A stretch of 64,000 bases of DNA from NCBI GenBank assembly GCA_009761415.1, contig QUOL01000002.1, forward strand, positions 1,488,001-1,552,000, in the 5' to 3' direction. This document shows, in pieces, positions 39,496-50,459 of this stretch. Below the pieces are notes generated by a model. That model did no database searches, was not told the DNA's origin, and worked only from the letters and a program-made list of their open reading frames with translations. A program made the translations under genes and the position numbers. Every line of letters starts with the position of its first letter. Position 1 is the first letter of the stretch. Source of the stretch: Sarcomyxa edulis. Lineage: Eukaryota > Basidiomycota > Agaricomycetes > Agaricales > Mycenaceae.

Positions 39496-40242
39496 TCCTA
39501 GGGATCAAATGGAGGATAGAAGAAAGCGGTGTTTGGCTACCATATTCTTTCGAAAGTTGAAGCGTACTTTTGTGGAAACAATAAAAAAGGAAATCGTGGC
39601 CAGCAACAAAGGGAAACAAGAAATTGAGTCGCCTGTAAGACGAAAGACTATTATTTGAGTTGTACAACTTATCCTGGACTCCGCAAAGAAGGTAAATATA
39701 GCGTTTGCTGGTGACACGCATGTTGCCAGCATGTTGACCGGTACATTAAAACGAGTAGGCATCATAGACGCGCTTACTTTGGAGCCAGTTTCGAAGGGAT
39801 CCATGGATGCAAGTAGTAGGTGCATGTGTATCCGAGAAAAGACGCGATTTCCAAGCGTTTGGAAGAACAGCGTGTTTTTAGACGCCTCCCGAAGCAAGTT
39901 CATCGTTTAAGGTGAGGCGCTGGAGGGTCAACAGTCCGCGCAGTAGCCTAGCCTTATTCCGGAAGCTGTATACTGTAAGAAGATTCCAGTACAGCCATGA
40001 CCGAAAGATAGAAGTGCAGTGCGCAGGCGTGGCCAAAGAAAGGCAGAGTGAGGAGGAGCACATGAGCGCGTGAGAAAGAGATGGGGAATTTCAAAGTTGG
40101 ACGTCGACCTTCTATTGCTGCGAGCCACATCGATAAAGGCAACCTCCATATAGCTCCCAGTAGTATATAACTACCTTTCATCAGATTATCGTTCGTGTTA
40201 CCCCCTTCATATCCATCTCCATCCTCACCATCAACATATACA
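39496..40242. other. Intergenic region between hypothetical gene and Argonaute
   Basis: Shared promoter region for two divergent genes. Leftward ORFs of 132 and 180 codons here lack family features; the longer one runs antisense through the Argonaute repeat array. A gene in this interval cannot be excluded. Confidence 0.5.
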
Positions 40243-43200
40243 ATGCCGCCCCGTGGACCTAGCAATCGCGGTGGACCAGCTAATCGCGGTGGACCAGCTA
40301 TTCGCGGTGGCCCCGCCATTCGTGGTGGTCCTGCTATCCGCGGTGGCCCTGCTATTCGTGGTGGTCCTACGATTGGTCTGCCAGCTTCAGGGTCCCATGT
40401 TACTACTATTGGTGTAAAGAGGCCAGGTTTCGGTACCGGTGGACGTGTTTTACCCATATTCGTGAACTCCTTCGCGACGACAATACCAGAGGGCATTATT
40501 CACCATTACGATGGTACGTGCAAATATTGCTACATCTTGTACATTAGCTGATCATCGTTTCACCTGCTTTAGTTGGTACGTTACTTTGTTTTGGACTTCT
40601 TCTGAACTGGGTGGCTCACGAACGTAATAGTGATATCTCCTTCTGAGAAGGTCCTCCCTCAGAGGATGAACATGGACCTCATCAAACAACTACAATTCGT
40701 AATTGCTCCCCAGATCTTCACACCCAGGGCTGTCTACGATGGTCGGAAGAACATGTTTGCGGTTCGCAAATTAGAACTTGGTCCAACGGACTCACAAGAA
40801 GTACGTGTCATATAAACAGTCGTGACCTTCACTAACATTATTTCTCCAAAAGTTCGATGTCAGCTTGACCGATTTGAAAGCTGATACGTCTGGAAAGGGT
40901 CCGAAGGTCTACAAAATCAGGTTGACAAAGGTGGCCGAGATCAACCCCGAGTATGTTCTAGTCTCTCTTTTCTTGGTATTCACTCATATATTGTGTATAG
41001 GGTGCTAAAACGATTCATTGCTGGCCAGCAGTCTCACGATAACGCTGTCCTGACAGCCATCACGGTCTGTCAAAGGTTTCATCATAAACGTCTCTATATT
41101 CATTCCGGTCTTTAGGCTCTCAATGTGGTGATTCGCATGGACCCCACGATGAAATACCCCTTCAACGTCCGCTCTTTCTTCACTGATCGCGAGACCAAGA
41201 ACATAGGACACGGTGAGCAGTGCATCAGCGATGTTCACTCCATTCTTTGCTGATTTGACGATAGGTCTCATCCTTTGGCGTGGATATTTCCAATCGGTAC
41301 GACCAGCGATGAACAGAATGCTCATCAACATAGATATTTCTACGGGTACAATGTACAAGGAAGGACCTTTGATCTCCCTCTGTCTCGAGGTCCTCGGCCA
41401 AACCGATCCCCATCTATTAGAACCGAAACATGGTCTGCCTGATCGCGAGAGACTTCGGCTTCAACGTTTCATCGCAGGTATACGTGTGATAACCCCGCAT
41501 CCTGGTCCAGGTCCTGCTCCCGCCAAACAAACACCTCGTGTAGTGAAAAAACTCAGTATAGCCGGTGCTTCCAGTCTCCAATTTACCATGCGCGAAGGTG
41601 GTACTATGACCGTTGCAGAATACTTTCGTCGAACGCAAAACCGACCATTGCAGTTCCCGGACATGATTTGTGCTGAGGTTCGCCAAACCATTTTCCAGAT
41701 GACGATCTCGTCCTCATTGAGGTTCTCATAGGTTGGCTCAGGTGCACTTATTCCCCTCGAGTTGTGCAAAGTCCCTCCAGGTTCGTTCTTGTTTTGGGAC
41801 TTTTTCCCTTCAGTACACTTACGATTGTATCGTGACCTACAGGACAAATTATGAGAAAGCAAGTCCCTCCGGAGAAGACAAAAGATGTCTTGGATTTTGC
41901 CACCAAGAAGCCCCAAGACCGGCTCCAAAGCATCAAAAATGGTCTCGCAGTGAGTGGGATCCGACAGTGACGTACTATCCCCACTAAAAGCCTCACAGGT
42001 TCTGGCTTACGGGCAATCTGAATATGTTCGTCAATTCGGCATGAACGTCGATGGAGCGGCTGGTCCCCTCAAGATCCAAGCGCGAGTTTTGAAGCCCCCC
42101 ATCCTGAAATATGGACCAGGCAGTAAACAAGCGACTATTGTAAGTGGTCACAATATGATACCGTTCCAGGATCTATATCTTACTCCTCGATTTGTAGACT
42201 CCTGCAAACGGTGCCTGGAACATGTATGTCTCCTCCAATTTGAGTACACGTAGCGTTACTGATCGTACCGGACAGGGTCGATAAGCGGTTCTTCAAGCCT
42301 GTGTCAATCGAACGCTGGGTAGTGGTAGTTTACGAAAGACAAAATCGGTTTAACGATCAGGCAGCTAGAGAAATGATATCTGGATTAGTCTCAAGCTGCC
42401 ACGATGTCGGTAGGTTTCCAAAGTCTTCAAATCATAGTAGCTCGATCCTAAATATCGAGCTCTCAGGTATACAAATTAGGGACAACAACCCCCTCGTCAA
42501 ATGGGAAAGTGGTCACGGTCGCATTGGAGACGTGAGTCCGCCTTTCCACACTGTAATTTTACCTTTCAGTGCTCACAGGTCTTCCCCAGCAACTTCGTGC
42601 AGCAGGGCAAGCTGTTCATGCCAAGCTCGGTGGACCTCCGAATCTTATCGTGGTCATTCTTCCAGAAGGCGGCAACGACATTTACACCGCCGTCAAACAG
42701 TACGTGCCCTACCATACATCAATAGTAATCACTGTTCACAACCAATCGTTCGTATCGCAGTTTTGGTGATATCACAGTACGTGACGTATATACTTAAAGT
42801 ATCCAGGTCAACAATTAACCGTTTTCATACAGGTGGGTGTCGCCACGCAATGTATGAAGAGCTCGAAATGTTATCGTGCCAAGCCCCAATACTACGCCAA
42901 TGTTTGCCTGAAGTGAGGGCGTATTGTTCGATACTATCGATCCTTGCACGACTGATACGTGGCATAGGATCAACGTAAAGCTTGGAGGGATCAATACGAT
43001 TCCTGATCCATCTTCCGTCTCTGTGCTGACTGACCCGCACAACCCCACTATCGTCATGGGTGAGTTCCGATGACGATGGTCTATACTGGTGTCCTTCACT
43101 GATGGCATTATGCTCGATTATAGGTGCCGATGTCATCCATCCAGCCCCTGGGTCGGACGGTCGCCCCTCCTTTACCGCGTTGGTTGCTAATGTCGATTCC

Positions 43201-44553
43201 GACACGGCCAAGTATATCGCAGACAGTCGTGTACAGACGTCTCGCCAGGAGATGATTGATGATTTACAAGCGATGAGTAAGGTGAGCAGCTCTGTTTTGA
43301 CTGGAGCCTCGTAGCTTGCAGTCCGTTTACACTCGTCTTTATTCAGCATGTCTTGAGTATGTATATGAACTACCGCGAAAAAGTCGAGAAGAAGCCTAAG
43401 AATATGGCCGCCCCGAAGAGGATCATCTTCTATCGAGGTCTGCCTTTTCCTTTGTCGTATGATAATCTTTGTTTATTGACCTCTCTTCATTCCTATAGAT
43501 GGTGTCTCTGAGGGACAATTCAAGCAAGTTCTCGACTTAGGTATGAGGCTACCATATCCAGGAAAAGACATTCGTTGACTCGTTTTCGCTACACAGAACT
43601 GCCCTTGCTAAAGAGTGAATCAACTCCGACGTTCCACATATATTCCAGTGCTGACTATTTTATTTATTCACAGAGGCCTGTGAGGAATTGGAGATAAACC
43701 CGAAGATCACCATGATGTTCGTCCGTTTCGCGTTGTTTCTGTTTTTCTTGAGCTAATCGCAGCACATATAGCGTTGTTGGTAAACGCCACCATGTTCGAT
43801 TCTTCCCGCAGAACGAGCGGGATGGTGATAGGAGCGGCAATTGTCCAGCCGGAACTGTTGTAGACCAAGACGTCTCACATCCAACCGAATTCGATTTCTA
43901 TCTGCAAAGTCACGGTGGTCTCTTGGGTACTAGTAGACCTGCTCATTACTCGGTCTGTCGTTTCTCTCACTCCTATCACGAGGTATACTGATTTCGATCT
44001 TCCCGCGGCTTCTTTCCAGATCTTGCATGATGTGAGCCGACTTTCGCCTCTTTGTGCTTACAACTTTCTCACTCTTCCCGTTTTTCTAGGAAAATGGTTT
44101 TAGGTGAAGACCTACCTAATTGCATTTCTTTACACTGTTCACTAAACCTGATACCACAGCGCCGACGCCTTGCAATCCCTGTCTTTCGCGTTATGCCACG
44201 TCTATGCCAGGTCGACTCGATCTGTCTCGATTCCTGCCCCGGTTTATTGTGAGTTTCTCTCTCTTCTTCCGTTTATGGATGGTCGTTCTATTCTTTTCTT
44301 ACAACCCCAATAATCTAGACGCGGATATTGTCTGCTCGCGGGCCAAGAATCATTATGATCCCAACGGTGATGTTGATTTCGACGATTCTGAATCTCAACA
44401 AGAGTCAGCTAAAGCGCTGGACTCTTTGAATGCGTACAAACGCGGTTTCAAGCCGCTCCACAAGGCGCAAGCGACCTTGATGTATTTCTCGGTATGTGTC
44501 TCTAGACCTGAAATCGAGGATTGGAACTGACCGTACTTCTTCAATCATAGTAA
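40243..44553 (+). CDS. Argonaute protein (RNA silencing)
   Basis: Small-RNA-guided effector of the fungal RNA-interference pathway, like Neurospora QDE-2 and fission yeast Ago1. The N-terminus carries a Gly/Arg-rich repeat (RGGPA units) followed by [20 protein letters not shown]. The PAZ region lies around [17 protein letters not shown] and [10 protein letters not shown]. The MID/Piwi region gives [107 protein letters not shown], and [20 protein letters not shown]. Catalytic positions read D, E, D and, at the fourth, D. More than 20 short introns. The last one (44492-44550) sits directly before the stop codon, giving the usual short end LMYFS. The start is the first ATG before the repeat. Confidence 0.93.
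40264..40371 (+). repeat. Six tandem 18-bp repeats in the Argonaute N-terminus
   Basis: Six imperfect 18-base units with consensus A(A/T)TCG(C/T)GGTGG(A/T/C)CC(A/T/C)GC(T/C), each encoding (N/I)RGGPA. The first two units are identical; later units differ mostly at third codon positions, so the peptide is kept. The result is an RGG-type basic tail. Confidence 0.9.
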
Positions 44554-44981
44554 TCTGCTCCAATCCTAACGCTCACTCATGATGACTTTCTGTATATATA
44601 ATGTACCGTACTCTTTTTTGGATTCATTTACGTGTCAACATTGCACCACATTTCCAGAATTATCAACTGCCGCATCCATGAATATGTTTTACTTACTATA
44701 CATAGTTATATATGTATACATGCATTTACTTTCTTGATTTCTCATGTTGTACTATGGTACTCCCAAAGATATGCTCTATGTACGTATGCTGATGTTCAGC
44801 TGGACGTCTCAGGTGAGCAAGGTCATGTAGAACTATCGAGTCAGCTGCAGGAACGACGCATATATGCGGACGCCGGAGATCATAAATAGACATTCGTGGA
44901 TACTACAAGTGCAAGACTGAGTTTGATTATCACATAGAATCTGGAATACAAAAGGGTAGACTACGAGCTTCGAAGCTGATT
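44554..44981. other. Convergent intergenic region between Argonaute and TSPO
   Basis: Two 3' ends face each other. An AT-rich, partly self-complementary stretch (CATAGTTATATATGTATACATG-like) lies at about 44700-44725, as often seen near fungal polyadenylation sites. No exon was seen. Confidence 0.5.
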
Positions 44982-45837
44982 TCACTTCTCGAGACGACGT
45001 CCTTGGTTCAGATACCAGATACCACCGTTGAGGTAAGTGGCGTAAGAGAGCCACGCCGCGTAAGGCAACAGGAAGTAAGTCGACTTTCCGTTGGTTGGAC
45101 CGTCGAATAATTGCTGGGAGCGAAAAACATATCAACGTTTTGGACGGGCTGCTTGGAATGTAGACTTACCGTCATGTAGAACGTCGTTCCTGCCATGAGA
45201 GCACTATCGATGAGAGCGAGTCCAACCTGGTATGTCATGAGTGAAACATTCATTTCTTGTGTGATTGTGACTCACCTGCTTGTTGCGGAAGAACAGAGTG
45301 CTCCAGAGACAGTTGAGAGTCAGTTGGCCATAGTACAAAGTGAGTCCTAGAGCCAAGTCGGATCTTTTGTGGGCAAATTAGCAGACGGTTCATAATTCAG
45401 TGATGACGCATTTACCGAGTAGCTGGGCTGATAGAGTTGTCCATGGCCTTGACAGCAAGGTGCGACGCGTAACCCATGCCTGATGAATGCTCAGACGTGC
45501 TTTTCGCGTAAGAAGAAGCGGCCCACTCACAGAGGTAAAGAATAGGCCAAACAACAGGGTATACTTCAGAAGGTGGCGCACCAGGAGGGTTATATAAACC
45601 CTGTAAGGCCGTTAGAACTCGTCAAATGCTATGAAATTCGAGGTACCTTGTACCAAGCTCCCGTTGCAGTTCTGTGATCCGGATAACCGCTCAGCATGCC
45701 CAAAGCGAGGGGCAGACCGAGAGCAGTTACGGGGTTGCGGGGAACGCTGAGCAGGATGCTAAAACGGAAGCAATTTTGTCAAAAAAAGAAATAAGCAAAA
45801 ATGAGTAATAAAGAGCATACCTGGGCAAATGGATCAT
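44982..45837 (-). CDS. TspO/MBR-family (translocator) membrane protein
   Basis: Five-helix membrane protein of the TSPO (peripheral benzodiazepine receptor) family, which binds porphyrins and other ligands in bacterial, plant and mitochondrial membranes. Six exons give about 179 residues, starting MIHLPS-ILLSVPRNPVTA at 45837. The family signature appears as WYKGLYNPPGAPPSEVYPVV with the following WPILYL. Later helices are LALGLTLYYGQLTLNCLWST then LFFRNKQ, VGLALIDSALMAGTTFYMT, and STYFLLPYAAWLSYATYLNG then GIWYLNQ. Tryptophans and the NxxLN-type end match TSPO. Location in this fungus (mitochondrial or ER) cannot be told. It lies just downstream of the kinase-like gene on the same strand. 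Confidence 0.85.
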
Positions 45838-45996
45838 TTTGACTGTTGTGGTTGAGAGCAAGTTGGTTTTGAGGAGGACGTACTGCTCGTTGCCCTACTG
45901 TCTTAGCATGACGTCGTACTGGGGCAAGATCGAACAAGTCACGTGTTCCCACGTTACATTCGAAGCTCTTGTACGACACGTGCAAATAATGTCCTA

Positions 45997-48132
45997 TTAC
46001 TCCTGCAAATCTCTTAGCACTTCCTCAACTGTAGGTCGTGCTGATGGATCAGATGACCAACATCGCGTGAAAAGACACCAGAGAGAATCATCAAGACCTC
46101 TATCCACAATCTCTTCTTCCATCGGTCGTCTGGGAAGTTTACCATCAGAAGCTGCAATGATGACACCAGTCGTACGTCGGATTTCACGGAATGGTGGTCT
46201 ATGCGTGAGGAGCTAGTATGAGATTGTCAGTAAGGTATTGAGGTAATAATAAATATATCTTACCTCGAGGAACGTCATCGCCATAGAGAATATATCAGAA
46301 CGGAGAGAAAGCCGTCCACCCTTGCACACTTCTGGCGCGAACCATCGATACGAGTCTGTGATCCCCATACTTTGACTAAACGGGACATCGGTGATATTTT
46401 CGACGAGCTATGATGAATAACCTGAGTGATTGTCACGGTCGATTGAGCTGGAAAGTACCTTTGACAGCCCGAAGTCCGCGATAAGAGGATTCTCATGACC
46501 ATCAATAAGAATGTTGCTCTGTAGATGGTTCTGTCAGTCACGTATGAATCAAAGATCGGTGAAAATCACGAACACCTCTCAATTCCCCATGTACAACCGG
46601 ACACGGAGCAAGGGTGTGAAGGACCCGAACGCCAAGAACGATTCCTCTGATCTACAATCACAGGTCACAACATCAAGATAGTGATGCATAATCACGTAGT
46701 TGATGCATGCATACCAGTTGTTTGTAGTCAATATCGTCACCTCTAGTTTTGACAAAGTCGATAGCATTGCCGTTTTCCTGCCACGCGCTAATCATGCATC
46801 TGCGCGATACGAACGGTTTGATCGAAGACGGACATGGGACGAAGGAGTGACTTACGGTGGTCCGGAATCATCTTGATAAAACCCCAGGAATGGGATTATA
46901 TGTGCACCGCGATCGACTTTCCATACTACATTGGAGTTGAGGAATCGCTCGACGTCAATCATTGTTTAGTAGACTCACTTTGTTCCCATATCTTGACCTC
47001 TGCCATAAAGACCTATCAACCGATCTCTTCAGTCTCACACAAAGAGACAAGGCTCAAACTGCATCGACTAACCTTCAACCCTCGCTTGGAAGAAGACGCT
47101 GAACGAATGACCTTGATGGCAACCTTCTTTTGACCCAAATAAAGGCCTTGGTAGATGTCTGTACCTGCAGACCCACGTTTATGACATCGAGCTATGATCT
47201 TGAGCTCCCCCGAGTTAAGGTTCGGACACGGTAGAAAAGGGTCCCCAGATTGAAGCTGGAGCTGGTAGAGATTATAGGAAAGGGATTCCAGTGCGACGTC
47301 CGCCGTACGAACTTCTTTGACGCGCTATTTGGATAAGACCATGTCAGAAGGTGACTTGCCGGAAGGTATCCCACATACACTTTGCATCGTGGCCATCAAT
47401 TCACGTAGAATATTCCCATGTTCCGCCAAAGTGCCCTGCGTTATGTCTTGCAAAGTGAGAAGCTTCGAAAGATGTTCAGTCACTTTGTCGTGGTCCAGTT
47501 GTGCGTTCTTGGCAAATTGTGTTTGCCATTCGTGTATACTAATTTGCGAAGCCAACTGCATGTCGATCGATGTGTTGAGATTTGAACGACGATACAAAGG
47601 AGTTTAGAACGTACATTGAAGTCGACCATGCAATCAGCGATAGCCTTGATACCTTCCTCAATGTCACCATTAATTGCGTCCTGTCTCGTGAACTGGACTA
47701 AACGACTCTTAGACGACCAGACGGCCATTTTATCCTTGATATCCGATAGACATCTGTAGATCGGTGAGCGTCTGCTGGGTGTCCATTCGATATAACCACG
47801 GCCACGCACTTGATAACAGCTGTTCGAGACTCCTCCAATCGATTGGAGGGTACGCTCGACACACTATCCCGTAGCGCGTAGAGCAGTTTCTCACATCTAT
47901 CACATAGCTGTTGGGCTGCATGTCTAAGATTCAAGTCAAGTCAGCGAGTGTCATCGGGAACATGATTTAAGACAAAGGGACTTTACTTGTTCGTCGTAAC
48001 GTTTTGACACAAATCGACAATACCGAACAGAAGATCAAGTGCGATGGACACACCAGGAACCGGGGCAAGATCAGCAGCAATATAGGCTGCATCTTTGCTG
48101 AGCGTTATGAAGAGATCTATAGGACTACTCAT
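45997..48132 (-). CDS. TKL-like protein kinase or pseudokinase with helical N-terminal domain (MLKL-like layout)
   Basis: About 499 residues from eleven exons. The first 190 residues are helical with no kinase motif: MSSPIDLFITLSKDAAYIAA then DLAPVPGVSIALDLLFGIVD, CDRCEKLLYALRDSVSSVPS, DAINGDIEEGIKAIADCMVD, LASQISIHEWQTQF. This resembles the four-helix-bundle cell-death domains of MLKL type found in basidiomycetes. The kinase domain (residues about 235-490) has GTDIYQGLYLGQKKVAIK with the lysine, IIPFLGFYQDDSG, the catalytic loop VVHGELRGSNILID where HRD reads HGE, ADFGLSK with intact DFG, YRWFAPEVCKG (APE) and SDIFSMAMTFLELLTHRPPF. Glu for the catalytic Asp suggests weak or no catalysis. The stop is at 45999-45997. 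The first exon and domain identity need confirmation. Confidence 0.78.
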
Positions 48133-48562
48133 GGATGCTAGGTTGGAGACTAAGTCAGACCTTCACGCCGAATCCAGGACTTAAAAGGCATGCTGCAGAG
48201 ACAATGGAGCTTCGAAGTCAGGGATTATGTGAAGGTAGTGACATGGATGACTCTCCAATGGATCCATCCGATATCAGCTGGAAGACCCTCCCTTAGACCG
48301 CCGAAGTCCCTGTAGAGACGCGAAAGTTCCGCCCGCAATGCCGATTCTCGGGCTTTAGAGGGACTTGACTCGGAACTTGAAAACCCTGAAGCTGGGGTTC
48401 AACTTGAAGTTAGCATCGAGATACGTTCCTTAATTAGCAGCAATCTGAGCGACAGGAGGAGGAAGATTGGGTTTGAGTCGGATCCCACGAGTGACTGTCG
48501 AAGGCAAGATGATCAAAAATAGAACGCGAGTCACGCGACCACTCCTCTTGATTCTGAACTTC
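48133..48562. other. Divergent promoter region
   Basis: Lies between the kinase-like gene (leftward) and the gene starting at 48563. No exon was recognised; an in-frame ATG at 48467 would extend the right-hand gene into it. Confidence 0.5.
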
Positions 48563-49692
48563 ATGGCCTCGCACTCTCTTTTCCCGGACCCGACTCCTCA
48601 AACCTGCCTTCCAACTTTCGCATCTCTCCTAGTAAAAGGCCCATATCACCCTTCAGCTCCAATTCATATCTGCCTCTCCCATGTCGCCCAACCTCCAACT
48701 CAGTCCCGCAGAGCAATCGTCCTTTCCTGCTCACCGCGAAGATCCTTGACCACCTCACTCCAAGACTACAACGACGACTGGCTCTCTGCATATGGTGCTC
48801 ATGGCCGAACGATGGATCTTGCTTCTCGCATTAAGATATTGTCGGTATCCGAAATCATCACGCTAGCAGACCAGGTCTAACGAGTCGGCCGTTTGTGGCA
48901 GCTACCCACCATCACCTGCCCACTTATCTGTTCTCTTGGCTATGTTTCGGATCGCTGATGGTCCAGACGCGTCCCTGAACGCGAAAACCACTCTCGACCT
49001 GCCTCCAACATTGATTGTGTTGCATGAACTTTCGGCTTATTTCTTGTCTAGTGGCGCGAACCCCGACGCAGATGCTCCATCCAGTCCGTGCGTCGTGTCG
49101 TGTTTTTGCGCGTTTGGATGGAAGTAATGACTATCCTGTTCATTCTATCGCCAAGACCTCCCTCGTATACGATATCTTCATACGTGGCTTCCGTTGCACG
49201 CGTTCTTGCGTCTTTGACCTCTCTCACCGGCAGTCTCTCAGACGGAAATCAGTCTCAGTCTGCTCCTAGGTATGGTCGTGTCGTAGTCTGTCCTGTGTCT
49301 CATCTAAACCTTTGATAGATTTGTACTATTTGATTCACGATTAGATGAACTCAAGCTCCCTATACTGAAAACACCTGCCCTTCCGATTCCAAACACCAAT
49401 GCCAAGATGGAACCAGTATCAAGATTTGTGCAGAGATATTTCGACTGGATGGCTATCTTTGGTGTGTATTCAAAGTTTTTGTATGGCCGCTCGTCCGTTG
49501 CTGATACCATGTCCAGAAAACGTAGACGTGGATGCGGATGAAGTTCCGGAGTTACGGCAGACGAAGAAGAGAATGAGTTTGTACCGATTACCAGAGGAAG
49601 TCGATGCCGAGATTCAGTGGGAATGGGTGGAAAGTCCTGGACCATTGAGAGGTGCAAGCGAGAAGTGTGGCGTTACGTTCGTCTGGGGGTGA
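48563..49692 (+). CDS. Hypothetical protein, possible RecA/Shu-type fold
   Basis: Four or five exons. The start MASHSLFPDPTPQTCLPTFA at 48563 is preferred over an upstream in-frame ATG at 48467. The first exon contains RRAIVLSCSPRRSLTTSLQD and LSAYGAHGRTMDLASRIKI. After an intron (about 48840-48900) come YPPSPAHLSVLLAMFRIADG, TLIVLHELSAYFLSSGANP, then PPPSYTISSYVASVARVLAS with SLTSLTGSLSD. The last exons give FVLFDSRLDELKLPI, VSRFVQRYFDWMAIFG and a final SLYRLPEEVDAEIQWEWVES with CGVTFVW. The alternation of buried strands (AIVLSCSP, TLIVLHEL) and helices recalls a RecA-like core such as SWS1/Csm2-type Shu subunits, but no Walker motif is visible and this is a guess. Family unknown. Confidence 0.6.
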
Positions 49693-49827
49693 ATGATGTG
49701 TAAACACCAGTATATCTTGGTTGTTTCGTTTTTATGTGAACTCATGCGTGCGCAAGCTCAAGGATCGTCAAATTAGCTGGACGAACTTGCTGGGCACAAT
49801 TCGATTTGAAGCACAAAAGCGGGTGAT

Positions 49828-50373
49828 TCATTTATCATCACCTTCTGTCTTTTTCAACTTCATCATCTCCTCCATCAACTCCTAAGCCCGACGTTACCCA
49901 TGGACCGACAATAGAATAGCACCAACGCACCTTTGAATCCAATGACACTCCAGCTTTACTCAGCTCTCTTCCTACCTTCAAAGCACTTTCCCTTAATTCA
50001 GCATTGAAGAAACCTCGTATGATCTGGAACTTGGTTGGTGGCTTGCCACCGTCTGGCAACAATTGAATGAATTATTCAACCACACGTAGAATTCTGAACG
50101 TGTCAACCTACTCAGTGCATCTAGTTTTTTCCCAAAATCCTTTATCGCTTTCAATGCTTCTGGGTTATTGGCTAGTTTTGAGACTGGGGTAGTGGGTTTT
50201 TCGTCGGTTGGGGTCGGGACATCCTCCGCATTCCGGTAAGGAGTGGTAGAGAAATTACGGCGAAAGGGCGTTACAGTGCATGGTGATGTTCTGTATATTC
50301 GAGGAGTATTTCGAAGGGGTATTCGCCGGATATGAGATGAGAGCATGAGAGTTGCGATCGGAGGAGGTGCCAA
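49828..50373 (-). CDS. Small mitochondrial protein of unknown function
   Basis: Three exons. Exon 1 encodes MAPPPIATLMLSSHIRRIPL and RNTPRIYRTSPCTVTPFRR, an Arg-rich amphipathic presequence, then PEALKAIKDFGKKLDAL. The second exon gives NGGKPPTKFQIIRGFFNAEL and RESALKVGRELSKAGVSLDS. The third gives KELMEEMMKLKKTEGDDK and the stop at 49830-49828. The last intron is inferred, because reading through it gives a Trp/Gly-rich tail, while splicing at CTTAG gives a helical tail. Total about 130-140 residues. It is divergent from PSF3 with 86 bp between the start codons. Function unknown; the targeting call rests on the presequence only. Confidence 0.65.
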
Positions 50374-50459
50374 TGAAAGTTCGGCTCAAGCTCGGCTTGC
50401 CCTCGGAAATTGCCTCTTTACTTGATCCTCGATCACAACGCTCCTCGTCGTCCCCGTCG

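Noticed and set aside
39505..39903. 132-codon leftward ORF upstream of the Ser/Pro-rich gene
   Set aside because: No recognisable features or splice extension; it probably lies in promoter sequence. Not fully excluded.
39954..40496. 180-codon leftward ORF with a [12 protein letters not shown] repeat
   Set aside because: It is the antisense shadow of the Argonaute repeat array; the sense frame has clear Argonaute identity.
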